Shown: positions 44,641 to 56,003 of the stretch, in pieces
How the letters are laid out: the number at the start of each line of letters is the position of its first letter
How positions within the stretch are numbered: the first letter of the stretch is position 1
From: Aphelocoma coerulescens
Lineage: Eukaryota; Chordata; Aves; Passeriformes; Corvidae
Assembly (NCBI RefSeq): GCF_041296385.1
Contig: NC_091017.1
Location: 12,642,001-12,706,000 of the forward strand
DNA: 64,000 nucleotides
Reading direction: 5' to 3'
Program-made: the position numbers and the translations under genes
The notes under the pieces: model-generated
Seen by the model: the letters and a program-made list of their open reading frames with translations, nothing else
Told to the model about the DNA's origin: nothing
Database searches by the model: none

Positions 44641-46213
44641 CTACCGCAAAACGCCTGGGCCTTTCTCCTTTCCTTCTGAGTTCTTTGGATCTCCATGTCT
44701 AAAGAGAAATGGAATGTTTTCCACTGGGGCTTGGGTAGGAATCCATGGTGGCCCCGGGATCTTTCACTGACCTTTCCTTCTTCCAACTTTTAACATGAAT
44801 TTCGAAGGCGTTCGAGTAGTAGCCACAGTCCTCTTGCATCCTGTGCACTGCGCATATAGTGTGCTCTGGAAGTCAATGCAAATCTTCAGAGGAAAAAGCA
44901 GTGATATTTTTGCAGGCCTGTGTAACAGATGTGTAAGGCGGAAGCATTTCCTCACTTGGCTATTTATGAAGACATAAAGAAGGTGGGTGGGATAGTGGGA
45001 AGCGACTCCATCCAACAGGTATAAATACATGTCTAATTAGGTTTATAAGTCCCACTCCAAACTCAAACTTGCGTCTGTTCATAAGGTAATCCATCTTCCC
45101 CATCCCTCTCCACAGGATCGGGCCGAACAACAATATAAAAGTCAAGGAATGGACGGGGTGAATTATAAAAACAGTTTTCACAGATGACAAAATGCCTCAG
45201 GACTATACAGCTGAGAATGCACTGAGGTCTCTGGAGAAAAATTCTCTCATATCAGCTCCCTTACTGTCACAGAATTGTTGTTTGCTTGGTTTTAGGTTTA
45301 AGATAAAGTCAAGAAAAGAACTCTTCAGTGAAACTCTATGCCACTCATGGAAGGAGTTCTCTGTAAGTGCCACGTTATTTTTTTGTTTTACAAGGGGACC
45401 CGGCAAAATGTTGGGAATGCTGGAAATAACACAAAGGGAACTGAGAATTTACAGTGTAAATAATGATGTTGTTTTTTGTGCATATCTCTGCAGTGCATGT
45501 ATATACTTCAGCTTTGCCTGAGGACATACTTCGAGCCTGTGCCCAAAGGTGCAAGCCTTGATTCTGCACAGTGCAGGGAGCTGGCATCCTTGGGATTACA
45601 GAGAAACCAAGCAAATACTTACCAGCTTTTAAGAAAAGAGGACCGAGAACTGGTCAGACTGGAAGATAGAGCCTCTAGGAACCAGGAAATTTATGTATAT
45701 CTCTCTGGCCTTAGGCACTCTGAAGTTGCAGTATTTAAACCAACACAAATCTTCCACTCCCTGTCTGCCCTTCCCCTCTAGATGATGCATCCAAGTGCAG
45801 CATTAGTATTTGCCACAACTCTGTGATGAAATGGACCTGGGTACAGGTTCAGCTGAAAAACCCAGGAGAGAAAAAATCCCAACCAAATACTTTTACATCT
45901 TCCTGAATCCATTCTGCTCTGCAGCGGCAAAAAGCAGCTCTGCCACACAGCAGAAGGTGGAAAACAGGTTCAGGGATTTTGTCTGCTGACGCTGTCCCCA
46001 AACTGCAGACTGAGCAGCCTCAGTGATAATTTGCAGGACTCAGACTCCCACTGATGAGCTTACCCAATGCTAGCAGAAAAAAAATTAGTGGAAGCCTCTA
46101 ATAATTACTTGTGCATTTCGAATAAATTATTTGTAAAATTCCTGGGACTAAATATATTAAAATTTTTTATATTCAAAGACATTGTAAGTAAAGACTTTTT
46201 GAATGGACTTTTT
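44641..46213. other. unique flank, no gene or named repeat recognised
   Basis: The composition changes sharply from the CpG-rich array to ordinary AT-richer DNA. Open frames are short (up to 109 codons) with no recognisable domain. The first AATAAA downstream of the array that I noticed on the plus strand is at 46121-46126. Confidence 0.6.
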
Positions 46214-46272
46214 GCAAGGGCATGTAGTGACAGGGTTTTGACTTTAAACTGAAAGAAGATAGGTTTGGATTG
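46214..46272 (+). mobile_element. CR1 LINE 3'-region fragment
   Basis: The words gcaagggcatgtagtgacag and aaactgaaagaagataggtt match the conserved CR1 3' region. The same stretch is present in the longer CR1 copy at about 47535-47600. It is a short, isolated remnant in the plus orientation. Confidence 0.7.
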
Positions 46273-46924
46273 ACATCCCAGTTGTCCATCAGTATGAATC
46301 AAATGGCAACTGCCTTTGCAACACAGTCTCTCATCCACTTCATCACCAGCATGTCACAGAACCAATCTGAGGAATTCTAAATTGCCTCCTGCACTGTAGC
46401 TCTACAGTTGTAACCAATTCTTTTGGAAAGGCTGTTTTCAAGCAAGTCATGTACAACATGTAACAACATTGTCTTTATTTCCTCTAAGATGATAAGGTGG
46501 AATTTTTGCCAATGGCTTTTCACCTACTTTTTATTACTGTTGCTAAGAAGAAAGTGCTAAAAGTAATACTTGTGATAAGAACAGGATGAAGAGTAGGAGG
46601 GGGTGGCAGACATAAATCTGTTTTTCCTCGCCTTCATGAATATCTGCCATCCTTTCCATATCACATTATCATCAAGGGGGCATATAATGTCACCACGTGG
46701 CTGAAAAGAACTTCTGCTTCTTTTCCCACAAGTTTTAATTCCAAATTCCTACCTGATAGCTAGGAAGGCAAAACCAAGTTTCGATTTCCTTCTTAACTAT
46801 TTTCCCATCACTAACCAGATCTCTGCAAAAATGGTTTTCTGCATCTGGTCACCCTCTCTCTGTGGAGCACAAATACACTTTTGACAATGATATGCTAATT
46901 TTTTGGCAAGGAATAATCTCCTAT
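46273..46924. other. intergenic, nothing recognised
   Basis: AT-rich sequence without long open frames or identifiable repeats. Confidence 0.5.
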
Positions 46925-47782
46925 ACTGGCAGTGTTTAACATCTTTGTCAGACACATGGACAATGGGATTCAGGATACACTCAGCAAGTCTGCTGATGAC
47001 ACCGAGCTGTGCGGTGGTGTTGGAGACATGGTGTTTCTGGAGAGATGGGGTGCCATCCAGAGGGACCTGGACATGCTTGAGAGATGAGTCTGTGCAAAAC
47101 TCATGAATTTAAACAAGGCTAAGTGCAGCGGGAAATCCCAGGCACAAGTACAGTCTGGGTGGAGAACGGACTGACATCAGCCCTAGGGACAAGGACTTAA
47201 GGATGCTGGTGAATAGAAGCTCAACACAATCTAGGAATGTGCACTTGCAGCCCAGAAAGCCAGTTGTGTCCTGGACTGCATTCAAAGTGCTGTGGGCAGC
47301 AGGTAGAGGGAGGGAATTCTGCCGCTCTACTCCTCACTGGAGCACCTGCAGTGCTGCATCCAGCTCTGGGGTCCCCAGTATAATGTGGGCCTGTTGGAGG
47401 AGGCCACAGAGATGACCAGAGGGCTGGAGCACCTCTCCTACAAAAACAGGCTGAAGTAGAGAAGGCTTCAGGAAGATCTTGTAACACCTTTCAGTACCTA
47501 AAGGAGCTACAAGAGAGCTAGAGAGGGACATTTGATAAGGGCATGTAGAGATAGGATAAAGCGGAATGGCTTTCAACTGAAAAAGAGTAGGTTTAGATGA
47601 GATATTAGGAGCAAATTCTTCACTGTGATCGTTGTGAGACAATGGAGCAGGTTGTTCAGAGAAGCTGTGGATGCTCCATCCCTAGCAGTGATCAAGGCCA
47701 GGTTGGACGGGGCTTAGAGCAACCTGGTCTAGGGAAAGGTATCCCTGCCCGTAGCAGGGAGGATTGGAATGAGATGATCCGA
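46925..47782 (+). mobile_element. CR1 LINE, 5'-truncated, 3' half of ORF2 plus 3' region
   Basis: Contains the end of the CR1 reverse transcriptase region followed by the typical 3' segment (aggagctacaagagagct, then gagcaacctggtctaggg and ggcaggga-like words). It is truncated at the 5' end, as is usual for LINEs. The terminal ATTCTATG octamer is missing: similarity stops just after gagatgatc near 47782. Confidence 0.9.
46929..47460 (+). pseudogene. decayed CR1 reverse transcriptase C-terminal region
   Basis: Conceptual translation starts with a recognisable FNIFV-type segment and reaches the catalytic-core region, where the usual aromatic-Ala-Asp-Asp motif reads Ser-Ala-Asp-Asp (tctgctgatgac, about 46988-46999). 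Further on come words such as CALAAQKA-like and LPLYSSL-like segments. Several in-frame stops (for example after the LER word near 47085 and in the 47160-47210 stretch) and frame changes interrupt it. It encodes no functional product. In an intact CR1 this domain primes reverse transcription of the element RNA at the target site. Confidence 0.8.
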
Positions 47783-50700
47783 TCTAAACTAAAGGCTTTG
47801 CTTGTCCATTTCTTTCAAATAACACTAAACAATGGGAATATGCTAGATGTGAAAAGAAGAAATAGAACAAAGGGAAAAATAGGGTCTTCTCTACTGAAAA
47901 GGAAACCTTGCATTTCAGGGAACAATACAGCATATACTCTGTAGGATGCACTATGAACCCATTAAAAGGCGTGGGATTTATGATCAAGATCTCTTAAAAG
48001 AATACCTAAGCAACAATTTGAGGTACAAAATTCTCTCAAAAGCCTTTGCTGCCATCTCATGGCATATTTGGAGAAAGCCAGCACAGCTCTGGCTTTGAGA
48101 AATGCTGCAGCTTCATCAGGCATTCACAGCACCTTCCTAATGCACAGACTACCCCAGTGTCCTTCAGGAGCGGAGCTGGGAACACCATGCAGTTGCTGCA
48201 AGGTGATTAACCACCTTCATTCGTGTTTGTTAATACCTTTGGATTGTGGGGAGCACGACTGAAACCAGGCACCCTAAATGACCAAGTCAGTGTTCAAATA
48301 AAAAAAAATGGAGACGGCTAGGACACAAGACAAAGTTGTGCTTACAACTGCTTTCTTCTCATTTCCAAGCTCTGAAATGAATAACCTCAACAAACACAGA
48401 AAAAAATTGCCATCATATAGACATATCTACAGAAATAAGAAACCCTGGTGTTCAAACTATTAAACATTCCAAAAACCAGAATAAAAACCACTAGAAGAAG
48501 GAAGGTACTGAAAAATCACCTGTCAACTTGTGTCTAGGATATATGTATAATACACTGTCCTTCCCTTGTCTGCCACTCTGGCATTCATTAGCGTGTAATT
48601 AAGCTATTTCTGTAAGGCACCCATGGCATCTCCAAAGGACCTCAAAGCATTTTTCATAGCTTCTGCTATTCTTGGACAGCAGGCACCTTGTCACAGCACA
48701 GCAAAGAACCCAGATTTCCCTTCACATTGCAACATTTTAGTCGCTACTTCTGCCCAGAAGTTGTGACTGAATGTGCTGGTGAATTAAGAGGATTTCTCCT
48801 TTACATATACAAACCTCACTGAAAACTCAGCCCTCACAAAGAGTTCTGCAATAGAAGCTGATTTTGAACAAATTTTCATGTGAACACCCCAATGCAACAC
48901 TTACTCTTGAATCTGCTGCCCATCTGCCCTATGGCACTGACCACAACTTCAAGCAGCCGCATGCCTCCTGGTAAAACCCTACCCACCATTTCCCCAGGCA
49001 AAAGGTTTCTGCTACTGTGTAAAAGAGCACATTATAAACAAATTTCCCAGAGAAAAAGCCATCTGTTAAGTTTTTCCACTCAGCTTGCTTTACTTGAAGC
49101 TGAGGCTTGCTGTTTTAGTTGTTCCTTCAAAGCTCACTGTATTTTGATAAAGGACACCAGTGGCTGCAAACCCTTTCATCAAAGAGGTATTGACTATTAA
49201 TTTTTCAGTTGTACCTCTTTTCCACAAGGAATACAGAGAATTCATTAGTAATCACACATCAGGGAGTGCATCCACCTGTTCTCCTTTTGCGATTGTATAA
49301 TTACACAATCATTTCTTATCAAAAAACTTTTCCCTTTAACTTCCACACAAAGTAATTGCCCGTGGCTTTTCTTCCATTTATCTTGTATGAAGAGAGGGAA
49401 ACACTAAAAACACAGTTATGTGGAGGGTTGCTCTGGTTTCCTTTAAACAGCAAGACACAGGACATGTGCAGAGAGAAATGTTATTGTAGTCCTGAAATAA
49501 TGAAAAATAAAACTATAGGAAAAAGTATTCCAGTTGGCAAGTCACAACCACACACTACAGGACGGAGAAGTTGGACATTCCAGCTGTCACTGTTCTCTCT
49601 TTCTATATATATATTGCTTCTTCTCTCACTTTTAAAATTCCTGTTTGCCATTTTGTTCTTAGTCGCCACGCAGTAAGCAACATTTGACAGAATTTGCAAA
49701 TTCTGTCAAAACGAACTACTGAAAGGATTATTCACCCCTCTGTGAGATTGCGCTGTGAGATGAGAGCTACATGTTCTGCATTCTGTGACTAAGATACAGT
49801 CCCATGTGTTTTCCCTGTTCAATCAAGCATGCAAAGAACTGTCACAATAGTTCCTGATGCCAAGGAAATAAAATTTAGGGTAGAATGGAAAACCTGAGTT
49901 GTATTTTAATGTAATTGTGTTTGCACCTGGGTTTTTTTCTACTCTTTGGTATTTTACTATTTTTTAAATCTTTATTGACAATTCATTAAAACCTCATCGT
50001 TCCTCTCAACAGAAAAAGAAAAGGGAGTTGTTATTTTAACGGTCTAGATAATTGTTACTGAACTGTCAAACTCTTAGAAGTGGCTATAGATCTTTCATGT
50101 CAGACCACTGGGACTGATACAAAAACATTTCCAGGCTTCTGCAGGGTTTGGTGGTTTGGTTTTTTTTCCCCCCTCACATTTAAAAGAAGATATAAAGAGG
50201 ACAAATAAGCCAAAATGATAAATTATGACAGAAAAAAAAAATCAACATTTGAATTGCTTGATGCAAGAAAGACCATGGTGCTTGAGGAAAGATTAGAGCA
50301 GTGTCAAGCAAGAACAGAACTGAAAGTTTTTTAAAAGTGATAGAAACCCTCTAGGATCTGCAACCCCACCATTGTTTCTGTTTGGAAAATCAGTTGTCAG
50401 AAGCTCCAATTGGACTTAATTGAATTCTGCTGTAGCAGTACCTAGAATTTTAATTGACTGGGAAGGTGATCATAAATCTCTGTTTAAAGTACAGCTGGGC
50501 CATGAGCAATCCCCAGAAGAGCCCAGCAAAGTGCCACAGAGAAGGATCTGCTTATTCTGCAGGCAAGGCTGCCTCTACACCATAAGACAAACATTCAGAA
50601 GGGAAAATCCCAGTAGAAAAAGCCAGTCCTGCAGTCAGTCATATTCTCCAGTGCAGATAGCTATGAATTACCAAGGAGTCCTACCACAAACATGTTCGTG

Positions 50701-51738
50701 TATATACTGCCAACAACATCCTTAAAGGTTGTTTGTTCCACCTCTCACTTGCCTCTGCTCTTGCACTTGGCTTTATTGCTGGGTGTTTAGTTTCTACTTT
50801 AAATACATTGACGTCGTTGCTACTCCCATGCTGGCCTCCATTAGACACATGCTTGTCTCTCACTCTGCTTTTTTTTCCTTTTAGGTCAGGTTACTTTCAG
50901 TCTGATATTCAGCTGTTCTGGAGATATGGTCTTTGCAAATAAAACTCTGCAAAGTCACTGCACTCATGGTATTGAAATGCAATGGTTTTCCCATGCTTAA
51001 TTCCTTGTCTAAACCTGCCCAGTCTCAGATTTAGACAGGAATAACTGAGCAAAAGTTGTGAATTGGGATGATTTTGCTGATTCTGTGAAATCACTAGTAA
51101 AGGCAGCAGGGCAGCTGAGTGACAGAGCTGGAAAATATATTATAGGGAAGTTAAGCTTGCAAGCAGCTGTACCAATCAAAGAGGCCAGCAAAAAATAGAA
51201 ACAAGATTGGGATAAAATTAAGAAGTTTTAATAGACCGAGGGAATTAGACACAAAGGAAGATCAGGCATCAGACCTAAATCCTTTTTCAGGATCAAAAGT
51301 GTCCAAAGAGGAGACAGAAGGAACCTAACTCCATTTATCTCACCTACAGAGAAGATGTCCCATCACACAGTTGGGACTCAGGGCTCAGAGAGAGATAGAA
51401 GAAAAATGCCGATGGTGTGGAGAAAGATAGTTTACAGACCAAAATAAAAGGCATTGCAAGGATGAGCCCAAGGCTGAGCTCCTTCATGGTGTATATGTGG
51501 TAGAGAGGCATCAAGACTCATTAAAGCAAAGTTCATCTCAGAAAAAGCAGAACTGCCACACCAACCAGTGAGCAAGAGACAGGAATAATTTTCAAGTCCT
51601 CCATGTTATCACTTCACAGCAGAGGGTTTTCCCTTAAAGAACTGGGGCTTTGTAAACTCCTGGCAATGATGCCTCCACATGTCTCACAAATGATGGCACT
51701 GTCATGGTATGAGTCAATGGAGGCAACATTAATTTACC
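47783..51738. other. intergenic, nothing recognised
   Basis: About 4 kb of AT-rich DNA with short open frames, none with a recognisable domain. Minor low-complexity stretches occur at about 49605-49616 (TA repeat) and 50157-50173 (T then C run). Confidence 0.5.
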
Positions 51739-51789
51739 ATTTATTTTATTTTATTTTATTAAATATTTGTTTATTATTTATTAAATAAA
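51739..51789. repeat. ATTTT/ATTT-type simple repeat
   Basis: About 50 bp of A/T sequence built on (ATTTT)n, degenerating into TTTATT words. Confidence 0.8.
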
Positions 51790-53502
51790 GAGTAAATTTG
51801 AGGCAAGGAGTGATTGTGCCACCTCCCAGATAAGTAACCAAGTTGAAATTGGACGGAAGAGATGTCTGACAGCAGTGTCAGCCAGGATCCACACAACTTC
51901 CCAGACACTAAGGAGATGCTCTGTAGTAGATAATGAACCTCAAAAATCCACACCAAATATCAATTTTCCCTTTCCAAAAAGAGCAAAGAAGACTCAAAAT
52001 GGCCATACAAGGGAAAGTTCCCTCTCTTCAAAAGATTGGATTTTAGAGCAAAGAATTTGGCCATAGCAAGATCGTTAGGTCAATGCTGCATGTAGCAGAG
52101 CCTGGTATACTGGTCTTGGGAGCAAATTTAATAACCTATATCTGAGGTGATGCTATAAAATAGGGCATTACAGTGAAAGCTCTGGAAATGATCAAATGAG
52201 TACCAGACAACAGCTAGAGGATGCTCCAGAGTAAGAGTTTGGAAAGTGACCGTCAGTAGAAGTTGAAAGTGACATTCATGGCAGGTTGTTTGATGTTACA
52301 TTGAGCTCTTGGACCCTGAGCATCAGCAGTTTCCCTATATAATGATTTTACAGTGTTTTCCCACTGTTTTCTCTCCAGGAATCATCAATAGCTGAAGGAA
52401 AATGTGCCCTTGTCAAGAATGCTGGATGGTGTTGCCAGCAGAGACCTCAGCCTGGATATCCTCCACTTCAGCCATCTCTATCACTCTTCACCCTCAGGAA
52501 ACTGCCAGTTAAGTCAGCCCCAGGCAAAGACGACAGGCACCCAGCAGGCTGAGCAACAGCAATATCACTGCAACATGCCTAAGAAACAGGCAGGCCCTCC
52601 AGGGGTTAAGTTCCCACCAAGCTCTGTGCCACCACACCTGCACTGCCTGAGGGGCTGCAAAGTCTCCTCCCAGGCTGAAGTCATGGGCATCTCTGTCCAA
52701 GAAGTAACCTGAGGATCGGGAAGATGTCTGCAGCAGGCTCTGTCTGATACCCACTGGCCTGTGTTTCATCCCAAACCCAGGGAAGCAGGAGCTCAAGTCC
52801 CAGTGGGAGCTCCTACTTCAGAAGAATAACAGATTTTGAGGCCTTTTCTCATAGCTCAACAGTCAGTTTCCACAGCCAGAGAAGGGACAATGGGAAAAGC
52901 CAGCCTTCTCAATGACTGGCTCCTCCACCAGTGCAGGGGTGCAACAACAATGGGTTGGAGTGTCTACAGAGGAGACCAGGCATCACACAAGTGGTAGCAG
53001 GAGGGGAGGGCAGCAGTACAACACTGCAGCCTGTGAGAGTTAAGTGATTTTTCTGACTCTACTGATCTGCAACGGCAGCCTACGAAGGAAAAGCAATTTT
53101 CCAGTTGTTTTTCTTTGTGCTGCATAGAAGAGTGTCAAGGATGTCCTCGAGCCTCTTTCAAACCTGCCAATTTCTTCCCAGCTTTTCAATGTGTTTTTAC
53201 ATAATCTGTTTCTTTTAGAAGACTTTATGGAAAGATGGCAGAGGGGAAGGATCTGAGCTACTCCTACTGAAAACCAAGTGGCTGTTATTAAGACCATGAA
53301 GTGTATGTCAGGCGTTTTCTGTGTTTTTCTCACCCCTTCCCGAAATCCCAGAGACAAGGACAAGAGCTGTCTCTGCATACCTCAGCTGCTTCTTTGAGAA
53401 ATGAAACATTTCTCTTGCCTCAAGGGAAATACAGCAAAGAGCAGCCTTCATACCCGTGGTGTTTCTGATTTTACAAAGACAGAAGGCCATTTGCAAGCTT
53501 TT
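51790..53502. other. intergenic, nothing recognised
   Basis: Short frames only. The longest are about 100 codons at 52404-52712 and 53040-53378, without domain features. Confidence 0.5.
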
Positions 53503-53507
53503 CTCAT

Positions 53508-54673
53508 TGTCGTGGTTTGATGCATGGTTAGGGGCCAAGCACACAAAATCTAATTATTTGCATAAGGGGTAATAAGGATTATTGAGGAAAACAGAAAAGA
53601 CTGCAAGGCAAAACAGGCCCACATTTAAGCAGTTACAATATAAAGAAAGTTTATTACTAACAGAATGAAAAGTAAAAAGAGATAATAAGAAATTAAAGCA
53701 AACTTTCAAACACCTTTCTCTCCCAGTGCCTCCCTCCTTCCCACTGACCTGTGCCAGGGATAACAAAACATGGGATTTGGTCAGTATTGCATTTCTTAAG
53801 AGTCTTTTTATGCATAAGGAAAAGAGTTTCTTCTGCTGTGCTGTGGGATTCTTCACAAATCAGCAGTCCGCCCAGAAAAAACAATCTGCTGAAGTGACAA
53901 AAAAAAAATCTCTCCCATGAAATCTTAGAGTCTTCTCACTCTGCCAACCATGGGCCATAACATAGGGTTTTAGTCTTTTAAGAAGGAATTATTCTAACCT
54001 GAAAACAAAGGTTCTCTCCTTCAAAATCTCTAAAGGCCTCTCACATCTTCTATCTAACCTGGCATAGGCATTCTCTTGTCTTCACAAGCCGCACGTGGAC
54101 TTTCCATTCCCCCACGTACTTTAATGAATTATAGAGAAAACAGTCTGTAATATTACAGTCTTAACCATGGCTTGCAAAGAGAATTTTAAGCTCCGCGCTA
54201 GAAGCGCCTCTGCCCTCTTTTCCCACTGCCATTTTGGCTTTGTCCAATGTGACTTTGCTTTTCCTTTCTTTCTGACCTTGGAGTTGCCATGTTCTTCTCC
54301 CTCACATGACTTACTTTTCTTTCTCACTGACTTGGAAGAAAAGGTGGCCTTGTTGGCTGCATATGGTGTTCTTTTCAGTTCGGCACAAGCTGTTGGCTCT
54401 GTTGGCTGCAGAGAGGCTCCACCTGCAGCTGCTGGCTTCGCACAGGGCTGCAGTGGCTTCAGATGAAATCTCGGCCATGTGGTCCTAGCCTAGTGTGGCA
54501 GCTCATTGCCGTTTCTCGGCTGCCTGCGGCTCTGGGACGGCTTTTTCCCCAGTGGCTAGAAAAAGCTAGACAAGTGCCGCCATGCCAGGGGAGGGAGCTC
54601 GGGCCTGTTCCCTCCCCTCCTCTCAGCAGGAGAGCAGCAACTTGTCCATCAACTAAATTTTAAAACCATTACA
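53508..54673 (-). mobile_element. solo LTR of an endogenous retrovirus, TSD CTCAT
   Basis: The element is bounded by TG...CA and flanked by a perfect 5 bp target-site duplication, CTCAT at 53503-53507 and 54674-54678. Minus orientation is supported by a TATA-like word (rc of 53802-53812) followed about 150 bp later by AATAAA (rc of 53650-53655), both near the element's 3' end. At 1166 bp it is long for an LTR. No retroviral internal region is present, so it is a solo LTR left by LTR-LTR recombination. A 5 bp duplication fits ERVL- or gamma-like integrases. Confidence 0.85.
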
Positions 54674-55046
54674 CTCATGTATCACAAGAGATACCTGAAA
54701 AATGGGCCTGTTTTCTCCTCCTCTGGAGTGTCTCTCAGCCCTCAAACGTATTTATGTGCAGGTGTACTAGTTTGAAAAAAAAACAGTGGGAGGCACCAAG
54801 TCAGAATAACAATTTCATAGGGAAATTAAAAAAAAAAAAGGCAGAAAACACTGGTTTAAACTGACAAAGTGAGGATACAACCTGACACCCTGTTAGTTAG
54901 GGTGGTGGTAGCAGTCTGATAAAATGGTGTCTGCAGTCCTCCTGAAGTGGTGGATGTGTTTCCTGTAGAAGGGTCTGCTCTTCCTTGGAAGGTCCTGTTG
55001 TGGCTATGTAGCACCTGTCCTCTGGGAATCCAGTGGAAAGGGTGTC

Positions 55047-55324
55047 TGTTACAGTGAGGATACTGTAACGCCTTTATCAAACCAGGAGTCCCATGGAAAG
55101 GAATATATACGGACGGATTCTTGCTAGATGTTTCAGAGATGTTTATTTCCCCAGCCGCATGGCCGGGCTCTGCCGAGGAACTGCTCCAGTCAGGACCCGA
55201 ACTCCTTTGCCCGCGCAGGGAAACACAAACCAACCAATGGGGAACGAGGCTGAGCAGGGGCAGGGAAACCCCGTGCCTCCCCTCAGGGCTCCCAGGGCTA
55301 CATGGCGGGGGAGGGACCCCAACA
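55047..55324 (-). mobile_element. nested solo LTR (278 bp), TSD GGTGTC
   Basis: Flanked by a perfect 6 bp duplication, GGTGTC at 55041-55046 and 55325-55330. The 6 bp size is typical of ERVK-type integration. On the minus strand it starts TGTTGGGG, has AATAAA (rc of about 55142-55147) and ends TGTAACA. It lies inside the older LTR at 54763-55998, so it is younger than that element. Confidence 0.87.
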
Positions 55325-55455
55325 GGTGTCTGTGGTCTTCAGAATCTCAGATTATATCTAGGATGGAATGCTTGGTTCCTCCTTCTGGGTGGAGCATCTC
55401 ACAATGGGATGATGAGTCATGAGGCAAGGCACTGATGGGCTCATTAACAGAAGAC

Positions 55456-55835
55456 TGTGGTGGCCAATTGACCAGTGGTACAAGAGACAGAAGAAGGCTC
55501 TTGGTAAGACAGTCTCTGGTGCCTAAGACTTATCGGTTATGATGAGGGAAAGAAGCCTCTCCTAGGATGCCTTGTTCGATTATGGTAATGTACCCCAGTT
55601 ATGATTACCCAGTTGGCTCTTCGTGTTAGCCACACCCCTGTACTTAAGCTCGAGCTGTCACGTGCTCGGGGTCATTTGCCTCTAGAACCCTTCACAACTT
55701 GTAGCAATAAACTGCTTTCTGTGGAACTCTAAGCAAGGACCCTTCTCAAATCCTTGACGTCAGCTTAATATTACTGAAGCCATCCCTGCATCTGTGTGCT
55801 TATGCATGTGAGCCACAGAACCATAGGGGACTCAG
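55456..55835 (+). mobile_element. probable second nested LTR insertion, ends uncertain
   Basis: This stretch interrupts the host LTR between two copies of the word TAAYAGAAGA (55445-55454 and 55836-55845), which may be the target duplication or host sequence. It begins TGTGGTGG and carries AATAAA at 55706-55711, with a U5-like tail after it, consistent with plus orientation. An alternative right end is CCACA at 55817, which would give matching TGTGG/CCACA termini. Confidence 0.5.
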
Positions 55836-56003
55836 TAATAGAAGATAGTCCGGAGGGAGTTATCTATGAGTCATGCAGCAAGTCATTGATGGGCCAATTA
55901 ATGGAAGATAGTCCAGAGGGAGGAGGCAATGAAACACTGCCCCACCTGGTTTCAACAGCTCATGAGGATGGTAATAGAACATACTGCAACCCAGGACAGC
56001 AGG

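Larger units (their letters stand above)
54763..55998. mobile_element. solo LTR, songbird ERVL-like, interrupted by two insertions; TSD GCAGG
   Basis: Starts TGTACTAG and ends CCAGGACA, flanked by perfect GCAGG duplications at 54758-54762 and 55999-56003. It resembles an LTR family I know from songbird genomes (from memory). It contains an internal near-duplication (55410-55454 versus 55865-55909) that I believe is native to the family. Insertions at 55047-55324 and about 55456-55835 interrupt it. Without them, and without one copy of the nested GGTGTC duplication, the LTR would be about 570 bp. Orientation was not resolved. Confidence 0.82.

Noticed and set aside
44457..44702. 81-codon plus-strand frame across the array edge
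   Set aside because: It spans the junction between unit 23 and the diverged relic. It is the accidental continuation of an array frame, although its similarity helped reveal the relic.
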